A stretch of 17,096 bases of DNA, taken from positions 1 to 17,096 of the forward strand of contig JAGWFU010000005.1 of the NCBI GenBank assembly GCA_028867845.1. Reading direction: 5' to 3'. This DNA is from Microcaldota archaeon. Its GTDB lineage: Archaea > Micrarchaeota > Micrarchaeia > Micrarchaeales > Micrarchaeaceae. The notes under the pieces are model-generated. The model saw nothing but the letters and a program-made list of their open reading frames with translations, did no database searches and was not told where the DNA came from. Of this stretch, positions 1 to 6,823 are shown one piece after another (the first letter of the stretch is position 1; each line of letters begins with the position of its first letter). A program made the translations under genes and the position numbers.

Positions 1-40
1 GGCTAAATAAATTTATTACCTGCGTTAGGCGATAATTAGG

Positions 41-50
41 CTTATATAGC
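41..50 (+). promoter_or_regulatory. TATA box for the 73-2897 operon
   Basis: The AT-rich element CTTATATAGC lies so that a start site about 26 nt downstream falls at or within a few bases of the ATG at 73. The operon's first mRNA is therefore probably leaderless, and no Shine-Dalgarno sequence is visible before that ATG. Placement is by eye, without transcript data. Confidence 0.55.
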
Positions 51-72
51 TAAACTGGGATAGAAGAGCGCT

Positions 73-1398
73 ATGACTAGGAAAAGGGTTATCATTATCG
101 GGGCCGCCGGAAGGGACTTCCACGACTTCAACATGCTTTTCAGGGATAATGCTGAGTATGAAGTAGTTGCCTTTACTGCAGCGCAGATACCTTACATATC
201 AGAGCGCAAATACCCGATGGAGCTTGCAGGGAAGCCGTATCCCAAGGGAATTCCCATATATGACGAGTCCGAGCTGGCGCGACTGATAAAGAGGTTTAAG
301 GTTGGTATCTGCATCCAGGCTTACAGCGACCTTCCTGACGACGCTGTGATGGACAAGGGAAGCATAGTGAACGCAGCCGGCGCTGACTTCTGGCTTGTTG
401 CGCCGGAGAGGACGATGCTCAAGTCCTCCAAGCCCGTCATAGCAGTTTGCGCTGTAAGGACAGGAAGCGGAAAGAGCCAGACCTCAAGGTACATAGCTAA
501 TATGCTGAGGGCTGCAGGGCTCAGGACAGTTGTTGTGAGGCACCCTATGCCGTACGGGGACCTGAAGGAGCAGATTGTGGAGCGTTTCGAGACGCTCAAG
601 GACCTCGACAGGTACAAGACCACGATAGAGGAGAGGGAGGACTACGAGCCCCACATAAAGAACGGATTCGTGGTGTTTGCAGGCGTCGATTACGAAAAGA
701 TACTTAGGGCTGCGGAGAAGGAGGCTGATGTGATAATCTGGGACGGAGGCAACAACGATGCCTCGTTCTTCAAGTCGGACCTCTTGATAACTGTCGCTGA
801 CCCTTTGAGGGCAGGAAACGAGCTGACCTACTATCCTGGCGAGATGGTGGCGAGAATGGCTGATGTGCTCTTGATCAACAAGGTAAACTCGGCCACAAAG
901 GAGGAACTCGAGAAGGTCTCATCAGACCTCGCTATGATAAATGGTAGGGCAAAGATAATTTACGCAGACTCGATAGTGAAACCGGACAACCCGAAACTCA
1001 TCAAGGATAAGCGCGTGCTGATAATCGAGGACGGGCCGACCATTACGCATGGCGGCATGAAGTTCGGGGCGGGGAGCATCGCGGCGAGGGAATACGGAGC
1101 GCGGGAGGTTGTGGAAGCCAAGAAGTACATAGTGGGTGGACTTAAGGACACCTTCAAGAAATACCCGCAGCTGAAGATGGAGCTGCCCGCCATGGGATAC
1201 AGCGCAAAGCAGATAAGGGACCTCGAGGCAACAATTAATGCGGCAGATTGTGACACCGTAGTGTCGGCTACGCCGACAAATATAAGGCACATAATAAACG
1301 TCGACAAGCCGATAGTGCAGGTTGGGTACGAGCTGGTGCCTAAGGGGCCGGCCTTCGATGCCGTGCTGAAGGCTTTCATAAAAAAGGTGAAGCGATGA
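73..1398 (+). CDS. Cyclic 2,3-diphosphoglycerate synthetase-like predicted GTPase
   Basis: The 441-residue protein resembles the archaeal family of cyclic 2,3-diphosphoglycerate synthetases and related predicted GTPases (COG2403 type). Residues 5-12 form a first beta-strand followed by the Rossmann-like AAGRDFHDF. A P-loop-like TGSGKS lies at 130-135. A DGGNND motif at 224-229 and NKVNSA at 269-274 look like later nucleotide-binding motifs. In methanogens the family name-giver makes the intracellular solute cyclic 2,3-diphosphoglycerate. In non-methanogens the reaction is not settled, so the family is firm but the substrate is not. Length is full for the family. The stop overlaps the next gene's ATG by 4 bases (ATGA), which supports co-translation. 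No membrane segment is visible, so it should be cytosolic. Confidence 0.8.
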   Translation: MTRKRVIIIGAAGRDFHDFNMLFRDNAEYEVVAFTAAQIPYISERKYPMELAGKPYPKGIPIYDESELARLIKRFKVGICIQAYSDLPDDAVMDKGSIVNAAGADFWLVAPERTMLKSSKPVIAVCAVRTGSGKSQTSRYIANMLRAAGLRTVVVRHPMPYGDLKEQIVERFETLKDLDRYKTTIEEREDYEPHIKNGFVVFAGVDYEKILRAAEKEADVIIWDGGNNDASFFKSDLLITVADPLRAGNELTYYPGEMVARMADVLLINKVNSATKEELEKVSSDLAMINGRAKIIYADSIVKPDNPKLIKDKRVLIIEDGPTITHGGMKFGAGSIAAREYGAREVVEAKKYIVGGLKDTFKKYPQLKMELPAMGYSAKQIRDLEATINAADCDTVVSATPTNIRHIINVDKPIVQVGYELVPKGPAFDAVLKAFIKKVKR

Positions 1399-1781
1399 AG
1401 ATGATTGAGAAGACTCTGGTTGTGATATCGGTAATAGCTGTGTCGATATCGATTTACCTGACTATCGTCCACTACCAACCCAAGGCGCTGGTCTGCCCCG
1501 ACACAGGGATAATAAGCTGCGAGACTGTTTTGGGCAGCTCCTACTCAACGCTCGCAGGGATACCGATAGCTGTAGGGGGGATAGTCTGGTTCGGAGCAAA
1601 CATAGTCCTTGCGCGTAGGAAGGCCGGCATCGTCAGGAACATCTGGCTGATACTTGGGCTTGGCGGCTTAGTATACTCCATAACTGCCATGGGGCAGATA
1701 GGGAAGATATGCATATACTGCTCAACGCTGGACGCGCTCATCGTGGTGTCGATAGCGCTGTTCTTGCTCAAACGTGATTGA
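1395..1781 (+). CDS. VKOR-family membrane disulfide oxidoreductase
   Basis: The 128-residue protein has about four hydrophobic helices (roughly 7-25, 55-72, 83-100 and 110-125). It carries the vitamin K epoxide reductase cysteine set: a loop pair C34 and C42, and the active-site CxxC at C106-C109 (CIYC). LGSSYSTLAGIPIAVGG after C42 is typical of the family. VKOR homologues pass electrons from a partner thioredoxin-like protein to a membrane quinone and so drive disulfide formation outside the cytoplasm. There is no fused thioredoxin domain, so a separate partner must be encoded elsewhere. The ATG overlaps the previous stop and the stop codon directly abuts the next gene's TTG start, indicating an operon. 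Assignment is confident; the electron acceptor is inferred. Confidence 0.88.
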   Translation: MKMIEKTLVVISVIAVSISIYLTIVHYQPKALVCPDTGIISCETVLGSSYSTLAGIPIAVGGIVWFGANIVLARRKAGIVRNIWLILGLGGLVYSITAMGQIGKICIYCSTLDALIVVSIALFLLKRD

Positions 1782-2897
1782 TTGTACATAAGAGACCCGA
1801 TCCATACTAACATCGACTTCAACGAGTTCCAGGAGAGGATAATCAACACAAAGGAGATGCAGAGGCTGAGGTACATAAAGCAGATGGGGTTCTGCAACCT
1901 TGTCTATCCGGGCGCCAACAATACGAGGTTTGAGCACTGCATTGGAGTGATGCACGTGGCAGGGGACCTGGAGAAAAAGGTCTACGACACGCCGAGGCCT
2001 GAGGTCGCTTACGTGGGCCTGCTGCATGACATAGGGCACGGTCCGTTCTCGCACCAGTCAGAGCCGATAATCAAGAAGTACCTGCACAAGAGCCACGAGC
2101 AGATGGGCGCCGAGATTGTTAGGAACTCTGAGATAAAGGACATACTCAACGAGGCTGGTCTCGACCTGGACTTCATATTCAACTACTTCGAGGACGAGAT
2201 GAACTGCGAGGTTGTGGGTGGTGCCCTGGGCGCTGACAGGGTGGACTACTTGATGAGAGATTCTTTGTACACCGGGGTTGCCTACGGGATAATCGATTAC
2301 ACCAGGATAAGGAGTAAGATGACGTCGCACAAGGGCAGGCCAGCGATATACGAGCAGGGGATATCGGGAGCAGAATCGCTTTTGATTGCAAGGTACTTCA
2401 TGATAAAGAACGTCTATATGCATCATGTGGAGCTGATTGCCGAGGGAATGTTCCAGAACTCTCTCTATGAAGCGATAGAGAGCGGCAAGATGGAGGCTAC
2501 CGAGCTGCATGAACTTACTGACGCTGGGCTTTTCGGCAGGCTGATGGACATAGAGGGGCCAGGTGGCGCGATGCAGCGCATAAAAGAGAGGAGGCTGTTC
2601 AAGAGGGCCTGCTACAAGGACGTGAACCACGAACTGAAGATCGGTGAGGTAACCGACTGCCTAGATAAGATTGGCTTGGAGAAGAAGGATTATGTGGTGT
2701 ATCTGGGTGAGCTGAGGGGCAGCATGTCAGACGTGCCGGTTGTTGACAAGGACGGCGGACTTGTTGGGAATCTGTCTGAGATATCCCCCTTGATAAAGAC
2801 GCTTAACGCGACACTGGGCAGCGAGAGGAAGCTGCTGGTTGCGTGCGATGCAAGCAGGGCTGAAAAGGTGGGCGCAGCAATTGAAAAGCTGGTGTGA
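1782..2897 (+). CDS. HD-domain phosphohydrolase (SAMHD1/dGTPase-like)
   Basis: The 371-residue protein belongs to the HD superfamily group that includes SAMHD1-like dNTP triphosphohydrolases (COG1078 type). It starts directly with the family's usual opening, YIRDPIHTNIDF followed by MQRLRYIKQMG. The metal ligands are visible: H52 (FEHCIG), H82-D83 (LLHDIGHGPFSH) and D152 in ADRVDYLMRD. H86, H91 and H105 are also typical. The start is TTG immediately after the previous gene's TGA. No better in-frame start exists and the conserved N-terminus begins there, so TTG is probably correct, with translation coupled to the VKOR gene. Substrate is not proven; dNTPs are the family's common substrate. The C-terminal 150 residues are not distinctive. 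Confidence 0.82.
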   Translation: MYIRDPIHTNIDFNEFQERIINTKEMQRLRYIKQMGFCNLVYPGANNTRFEHCIGVMHVAGDLEKKVYDTPRPEVAYVGLLHDIGHGPFSHQSEPIIKKYLHKSHEQMGAEIVRNSEIKDILNEAGLDLDFIFNYFEDEMNCEVVGGALGADRVDYLMRDSLYTGVAYGIIDYTRIRSKMTSHKGRPAIYEQGISGAESLLIARYFMIKNVYMHHVELIAEGMFQNSLYEAIESGKMEATELHELTDAGLFGRLMDIEGPGGAMQRIKERRLFKRACYKDVNHELKIGEVTDCLDKIGLEKKDYVVYLGELRGSMSDVPVVDKDGGLVGNLSEISPLIKTLNATLGSERKLLVACDASRAEKVGAAIEKLV

Positions 2898-2937
2898 ATA
2901 AGCCTGCGTTCCAGTAATAGGCAGTCCCGTCGGGCAA

Positions 2938-2955
2938 GGCTAAATACCTTTAGCC
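2938..2955 (+). promoter_or_regulatory. tRNA-Lys promoter: TATA box inside a 7-bp inverted repeat
   Basis: TAAATACC at 2941-2948 is placed like an archaeal TATA box, with a predicted start near 2970 just before the tRNA at 2977. It sits in a perfect inverted repeat: GGCTAAA (2938-2944), spacer TACC, TTTAGCC (2949-2955). The rest of 2898-2976 holds no gene. Confidence 0.45.
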
Positions 2956-2976
2956 GAAATAGATACTTGCTAAATT

Positions 2977-3051
2977 GGGTCCATAGCTCAGCCCGGTCAG
3001 AGCGGCTGGCTCTTAACCAGTAGGTCGGGGGTCCGAATCCCCCTGGACCCG
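2977..3051 (+). tRNA. tRNA-Lys (anticodon CUU)
   Basis: A full cloverleaf can be drawn. The acceptor stem is GGGTCCA with TGGACCC, followed by discriminator G3051. The D-arm is GCTC/GAGC, and the anticodon stem is GCTGG/CCAGT closing loop CTCTTAA with anticodon CTT. The T-arm is GGGGG/CCCCC around TCCGAAT. It has no intron and no encoded CCA. A pyrimidine-rich stretch downstream (3052-3077) may end transcription. It reads AAG lysine codons. Confidence 0.95.
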
Positions 3052-3085
3052 CTCTTGCTTAAAATCTTCCTTCTCCTGCGGAATC

Positions 3086-3095
3086 TTTATATATT
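3086..3095 (+). promoter_or_regulatory. TATA box for the gene at 3104
   Basis: TTTATATATT is a strong archaeal TATA box with a predicted transcription start near 3116. That is downstream of the GTG at 3104 but just before the in-frame GTG at 3125, so it argues for the shorter protein. Confidence 0.5.
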
Positions 3096-3103
3096 AGCCA
3101 AAT

Positions 3104-3604
3104 GTGAGCTATTGTGGTGGATTCGTGCAAGCTTCACAGAAAGTAGGGGAGAGGCAGGCACAGTTAGCGTTTGGCAGGCCTGATATAGACACATTGGCTA
3201 GCGAGAAGCTTTTTTATGGAGTAAGCCTAAGGCTGAATAACGATTACAGTTCAGAGCCCTTGAGAAAGTATGTACAGAGAGAGATATTCGGACAGGTTAG
3301 AAAGGAAATGCCGGACGCTTCTATACTGCCTTCTATCGGGAGGGAGGCGACCAGTACTTTGTCAGTGATAAATAAAGGGGTGAATATAGTTGAGGTGTAC
3401 CTCTTCGATAAACATGATGGAGGAAGGCTTTTGAAGATGGTTACTCATGCGCATGGGGCGCCCATAATGAAGGGTGTTGCATATGCGTTGCAGAATGTGG
3501 CGTCGAGATTAGAACACACATCTGAGAGGGAGTTGATAGTGTTGATGAACCTTAGTTCCAGGCTTCCGGAATTAGAAGTGCATGAGAATTTTGCCCGGAT
3601 GTAG
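3104..3604 (+). CDS. Unrecognised 166-residue protein
   Basis: I do not recognise this protein. The longest frame starts at GTG 3104. The TATA box at 3086-3095 fits better with the in-frame GTG at 3125, which gives 159 residues and has GGTGG a few bases upstream. The protein looks soluble and mixed alpha/beta: a beta-like stretch around INKGVNIVEVYLFDK, then THAHGAPIMKG, then helices near the C-terminus. There is no signal peptide, membrane segment or clear motif. GC is about 47% by hand count over 3121-3600, lower than endA next door (about 52-55% in sampled lines). It uses more AGA, TTA and GTT-type codons, so recent acquisition beside a tRNA gene is possible. No integrase or att-like repeat was found. 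It converges on endA with 21 bases between stops. Confidence 0.6.
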   Translation: MSYCGGFVQASQKVGERQAQLAFGRPDIDTLASEKLFYGVSLRLNNDYSSEPLRKYVQREIFGQVRKEMPDASILPSIGREATSTLSVINKGVNIVEVYLFDKHDGGRLLKMVTHAHGAPIMKGVAYALQNVASRLEHTSERELIVLMNLSSRLPELEVHENFARM

Positions 3605-3625
3605 TTGTAATAGGCAACTGTTAGT

Positions 3626-4798
3626 TCAGGGCTGCATCCAGTCTATCTCGTAGTACTCGTAGGGGCTCTTAGGGAGCTCCAGCCTCTTTACCCTATAGTA
3701 CGTAACTGCTGTCTCTCTGTCTGCTATGGCTATTATCAGCTCCATCCTGTACTCCTTAGCCTTGTTTATTATCGCCGACAGCTCTGCTCCCCCCAAGTAC
3801 TCCTCCTCGCTCAAGGAGAGCATGCCGAACCTCGGCTTTGCGTTGTCAGGAGTCTCGATGTTGCCATTCCTCCTGTGGTACAGGACAAAGTCTATCTCTA
3901 CGCTCTTCTTCCTGGTCTTCCCCGGAATTGCCAGTATGAAAGTCTTCCTGACGGAGTGCGCGACCCTGATGGCCCTTGCCCACTCAGAGATGAGCAGCTT
4001 CGTGTCCCTCGGGAATACGTGTATCACGTGCTTGGAGTGTATCCACTCGCTGTCGTCCGACTTTACGGGCCTTGCTCCAGGGAAGTATACCCTGAAGTGC
4101 GTGCCGAACTTGAACCCGGTCTTTATCACGTAGCCCTTGCTCCTCCAGTCAGAGTAGACGTCGTAAAGCTTCTCGAAGTCGGCCCTCCTGCCCGTAGCTA
4201 TATCGACTATCTGCTTCCTTGTGAAGTTTGATACGTTGAGTATGCCGCTGTCCATCAGGAATACGGTCTCGTATATGTCTAGCTTGTTTAGCGTGCCCCT
4301 CTCGCTCACCTTGTAGGTGGCGTACTGCCCGAACCAGTGCTCTTCGTATATCTGCTTCCCCTTCTCGTTGTCATCAACCACTGTGGTGACATCCTCGGGA
4401 AAGAATACCCCCTCGAGCCTGTAGTTCCTGAGCTTAAGCCTTGCTGAAGGGTACTTCTTGACCTGCACCTCTCCCTGCGCGGCTTTGAGCCCCTCTGTGT
4501 CCTTAATTATTAGTCCCCTGTCCCTCCAGTCCTTGTACGTGAAATACCTTGCCATGAACTTCTCGTTCTTGCTGAACTCCTTTGCCACGTCGTTGAAGCT
4601 CAGTTCCACACCGTCCTGCGACATGCACTTTGCGTTCCTTATGTCGATGAGATACAGCGCCTCCTCTATCCTCAGCGCCAGCTTCCCTTCCTCCTTCTTC
4701 CCGAAGAAACCGCTGGCCAGCACGTCCTTGGTGGACTGGTCAGTGGCCCCTATCCTCCTCGTCTTCTGGTCAAAATTGAGAGTCAGTGGCATGATCAC
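3626..4798 (-). CDS. endA: tRNA-splicing endonuclease, three-unit epsilon-2 (ARMAN) type
   Basis: This enzyme cuts bulge-helix-bulge introns from pre-tRNA. The 390-residue chain is longer than the usual 180-residue archaeal subunit and different from the 300-350-residue fused dimers. Residues about 1-120 look like a reduced N-terminal unit. Residues 125-300 form a complete catalytic unit with FRVY (Y238), IHSKH (H254) and SVRKT (K285), the Tyr-His-Lys triad. The H-to-K spacing of 31 equals that of simple archaeal enzymes. Residues 300-390 are a further C-terminal unit ending in the characteristic YYEIDWMQP. This alphaN-alpha-betaC order is the epsilon-2 form described from ARMAN archaea. K163 (K161 from the second Met at 4792) lies near where, from memory, the ARMAN-specific loop lysine is placed; this needs alignment. 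The ATG overlaps the dphB stop by 4 bases. Confidence 0.93.
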   Translation of the reverse strand: MIMPLTLNFDQKTRRIGATDQSTKDVLASGFFGKKEEGKLALRIEEALYLIDIRNAKCMSQDGVELSFNDVAKEFSKNEKFMARYFTYKDWRDRGLIIKDTEGLKAAQGEVQVKKYPSARLKLRNYRLEGVFFPEDVTTVVDDNEKGKQIYEEHWFGQYATYKVSERGTLNKLDIYETVFLMDSGILNVSNFTRKQIVDIATGRRADFEKLYDVYSDWRSKGYVIKTGFKFGTHFRVYFPGARPVKSDDSEWIHSKHVIHVFPRDTKLLISEWARAIRVAHSVRKTFILAIPGKTRKKSVEIDFVLYHRRNGNIETPDNAKPRFGMLSLSEEEYLGGAELSAIINKAKEYRMELIIAIADRETAVTYYRVKRLELPKSPYEYYEIDWMQP

Positions 4799-5556
4799 GC
4801 CTTGTACATGCTGTCTACTATCTCCTTCTCTACGTCGGACATCCTCGCAGGGATTATGATTGCAGTTGCCCCGCTCTTGAACGAGATGCCCTCCGCATCT
4901 GCCAGAGTCGTGAGTATCTTCTTCTCTCCCTCCATCGATACGTTGTGCATCACGAACATCTGGGTCCCTGTCGTTATAATACCTTTCTTGTGCTTAGCCT
5001 CCGCTGCCTCAAGGATCTGGATTGCGTCCTTTAGGTCTAGGGATGTGGCTGCGTCCCTGTCATAGTCCAAGAGGACCAGGGAGTGCAGGTTGGCTTCCAT
5101 GTTGCGCTGAATGGTCTCGTAGAAGGATGTGGGCTTGTACTTATCGCTCCACCTTGATATCGTGCAGATGGACCCGAACCTGTAGAAGTCCAGTCCGCTC
5201 TCGCCTATCATCGCGCTGGTTATCGACGAGGCGTGGAGTATGCCAACCCTCACCCCCAGCAGCTTAGCCTGTATGAAAAGTATCTTGTGCGTAGTGGCTA
5301 TCAGCGGGTCGCCGCCCATGAGCACTGCCACGTCCGCTGTCCTTGCCCTCTCGACCAGCTGCCTCGCGTCCTCCTCCAGATCCGACCTGGAGAGCTCGAG
5401 TATCCTCCTGCCTATTATCTCGGCAAGGAAGTCCAGCTTCTCCTGGTCTATGTAGCTCGTGTACCTGTCCACGAAGAGCTCGCAGTTCTTGCATATCTCT
5501 ATCGCGTTGTAGGATATGTCCTTCCGCGCGAGGCCGGTGCCGACTAGGAAGAGCAT
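4795..5556 (-). CDS. dphB: Diphthine synthase (diphthamide methyltransferase)
   Basis: This SAM-dependent methyltransferase acts in diphthamide formation on the histidine of elongation factor aEF2. The 253-residue length matches the archaeal DphB/Dph5 family. Family signatures are the N-terminal LFLVGTGLARKDIS, GGDPLIATTH at 81-90 and HASSITSAMIGESGLDFYRFG at about 108-128. It is a tetrapyrrole-methylase-fold protein, expected in the cytosol. The gene starts 10 nt after the radA stop and its own stop overlaps the endA ATG, so radA-dphB-endA should be one transcript. No strong Shine-Dalgarno sequence is visible, which fits coupled translation. Confidence 0.93.
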   Translation of the reverse strand: MLFLVGTGLARKDISYNAIEICKNCELFVDRYTSYIDQEKLDFLAEIIGRRILELSRSDLEEDARQLVERARTADVAVLMGGDPLIATTHKILFIQAKLLGVRVGILHASSITSAMIGESGLDFYRFGSICTISRWSDKYKPTSFYETIQRNMEANLHSLVLLDYDRDAATSLDLKDAIQILEAAEAKHKKGIITTGTQMFVMHNVSMEGEKKILTTLADAEGISFKSGATAIIIPARMSDVEKEIVDSMYKA

Positions 5557-5566
5557 CGCATCAGTT

Positions 5567-6517
5567 TCAGTCTTTTATGCCGTTGGGCGTTATCTTGATT
5601 ATGCTCTCGCCCTCGGGCATGCTGGGCGAGTCCACGAGCCTGACTATCCTCTTGTCCTCCTTGCTCTTCCTCATGTAGAGCCTTGTGGTGGCCGCGTGTG
5701 CGAGTATGTGCCCCCCTATGGGTGTGGTTGGGTCTCCGAACATTATGCCAGGATTGTCCATCACCTGGTTGGTTATGTAGACCGCGAGGCCGTGCTTGTC
5801 GGCGAGCATCTGCAGCTTGTGTATGTGCTGGTTCAGCTTGCCCTGCCTCTCACCCAGCGCCCCCCTGCCTATGTACTCGGCCCTGAAGAGCGAGGTGATT
5901 GAGTCAACGACTATGAGCTTGACGTTCTTTTCTAAAATCAGCTTGTCCGCCTTCTCAGCTGCAAGTATCTGCTGGTCCGTGGTCGTGGCCCTGACCACTA
6001 TGACGTTCTCCAGCGTCTTCTTCGGGTCCATGCCCTGCGCCTCCGCTATGGTCTCTATCCTCTCCGGCCTGAATGTGCCCTCAGTGTCTATGAACAGGAC
6101 AGCACCGTCCAGCCCGCCCTTGTCCTTAGGCAGCTGCGCGTTGACAGTTAGCTGGAACCCGAGCTGTGACTTGCCGCTCGCGAACCTCCCATATGCCTCG
6201 GTTATGGCGTTCGTCTCCACTCCCCCGCCAATCATCTCATCCAGGTCCTTAGATCCTGTGCTTATCTTGCCGAGCTCCTGCCTCCTCTCGTACACCTGAG
6301 CGCCTGTCTGGTAATCGAATGTTGTGGCGTCTATCGCCGCAGCTATGGCCTTCTTGGCTGCCTCGACGCTTATGCCGCTGATCTCGCTCAGTTCGTGCTC
6401 AGCCATGGTCGCGACCTTCTCCAGGCCGGTTATGCCCACGGCCCTGAGCTTCTCGGCTGTGGTCTCGCCTATTCCCGGAAGGTCCTCAAGCTCCTTTATC
6501 GCTTTTTCCTTGGCCAT
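5567..6517 (-). CDS. radA: DNA repair and recombination protein RadA
   Basis: This is the archaeal RecA/Rad51 recombinase that polymerises on single-stranded DNA and drives strand exchange. The 316 residues contain an N-terminal helix-hairpin-helix domain (about 5-60, DLPGIGETTAEKL), Walker A G110-RFASGKS-117, Walker B LIVVD (D205), and the C-terminal ATP-cap DSPSMPEGE at 296-304. STGSKDLDEMIGGGVET at 86-102 is standard RadA. Some positions differ from the usual sequence: Walker A is GRFASGKS, not the common GEFGSGKT, and the interdomain FxxA region reads FDYQTGAQV at 67-75. The ATG at 6517 has AGGTGT (6527-6522) four bases upstream, matching the anti-Shine-Dalgarno. First gene of radA-dphB-endA. 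Confidence 0.97.
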   Translation of the reverse strand: MAKEKAIKELEDLPGIGETTAEKLRAVGITGLEKVATMAEHELSEISGISVEAAKKAIAAAIDATTFDYQTGAQVYERRQELGKISTGSKDLDEMIGGGVETNAITEAYGRFASGKSQLGFQLTVNAQLPKDKGGLDGAVLFIDTEGTFRPERIETIAEAQGMDPKKTLENVIVVRATTTDQQILAAEKADKLILEKNVKLIVVDSITSLFRAEYIGRGALGERQGKLNQHIHKLQMLADKHGLAVYITNQVMDNPGIMFGDPTTPIGGHILAHAATTRLYMRKSKEDKRIVRLVDSPSMPEGESIIKITPNGIKD

Positions 6518-6556
6518 GGAGACACCTAGTAGTAGTGGTAAATTATGAAAGTAAAA

Positions 6557-6565
6557 GTATAAAAG
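6557..6565 (-). promoter_or_regulatory. radA operon TATA box
   Basis: On the minus strand CTTTTATAC lies about 44 bases before the radA ATG. The predicted start is near 6535, giving an 18-nt leader that contains the AGGTGT ribosome binding site at 6527-6522. Confidence 0.5.
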
Positions 6566-6568
6566 GCT

Positions 6569-6596
6569 GCGGAGGCGCTTTGGCGCCGGAGGCCGC
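6569..6596. repeat. GC-rich inverted repeat upstream of radA
   Basis: GGCGC (6574-6578) and GCGCC (6583-6587) form a short hairpin around TTTG. GCGG (6569-6572) can pair with CCGC (6593-6596) across an asymmetric internal loop. It is a GC-rich patch in AT-rich intergenic DNA directly behind the radA TATA box. It could be part of the radA control region or of a plus-strand RNA; no function is assigned. Confidence 0.35.
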
Positions 6597-6638
6597 CTAT
6601 GTAACCATTAGGGCGTTTTAGGGGCCGAAATCGGACAG

Positions 6639-6648
6639 CTTAAATACC
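6639..6648 (+). promoter_or_regulatory. TATA-like box for the candidate RNA at 6670
   Basis: CTTAAATACC on the plus strand resembles the TAAATACCT element of the tRNA-Lys promoter at 2941. CCGAAA lies upstream at 6625-6630, a possible BRE-like purine stretch. The predicted start is near 6669, just before the first of two hairpins. Confidence 0.4.
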
Positions 6649-6669
6649 TGCTGCTGCAGAAATTATCAA

Positions 6670-6760
6670 CCGAGAATAAGTGCCAGCATGGTAGAACCAT
6701 GCTGGCAAGGCGACCAGTTCTTCACGACCTTCCTACAGTAGAGAACCCGTAGTAAGGTAA
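6670..6760 (+). ncRNA. Candidate structured small RNA or long structured leader
   Basis: Two hairpins lie in tandem downstream of a TATA-like box. The first has an 11-bp perfect stem, TGCCAGCATGG (6681-6691) with CCATGCTGGCA (6697-6707), and loop TAGAA. The second pairs CCTTCCTAC (6728-6736) with GTAGTAAGG (6749-6757), with one C-T mismatch and a 12-nt loop. No open reading frame is evident here. It matches no RNA class I recognise: no C/D boxes, no pseudouridylation pocket, no tRNA fold, no SRP or RNase P motifs. It may be a free RNA or the 5' leader of the DUF92 gene at 6824. Ends are estimated. Confidence 0.4.
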
Positions 6761-6771
6761 AGAAATATAGG

Positions 6772-6781
6772 CTTAAAAACC
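6772..6781 (+). promoter_or_regulatory. Possible TATA box for the DUF92 gene
   Basis: CTTAAAAACC would start transcription near 6802 and leave a leader of about 22 nt. A second candidate, AAATATAG, lies at 6763-6770. No Shine-Dalgarno sequence is seen before the ATG at 6824. Confidence 0.35.
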
Positions 6782-6823
6782 TTTGTTAATAGCGGAATAA
6801 TTTCATTAAAATGGAATGTTTAT

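Noticed and set aside
6..17. Palindrome AATAAATTTATT at the window start as a strong operator
   Set aside because: It is pure A/T in an AT-rich promoter region and expected by chance; mentioned only because its core recurs at 14284.
960..1478. Long antisense reading frames over the GTPase gene and similar frames opposite radA, dphB, endA and the PIN-like fusion
   Set aside because: They lie opposite confident genes with strong family matches, have low-complexity or implausible protein sequences and lack promoters. They are by-products of codon bias.
2977..3640. Integration of the 3104-3604 gene at the tRNA-Lys gene
   Set aside because: No copy of the tRNA 3' end was found downstream and no integrase gene is present, so only composition is reported.
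6681..6707. 11-bp hairpin as a C/D or H/ACA guide RNA or tRNA half
   Set aside because: There are no C, C', D or D' boxes, no pocket in the stem with a properly placed ACA, and no T-loop or acceptor sequence. Left as an unclassified structured RNA.
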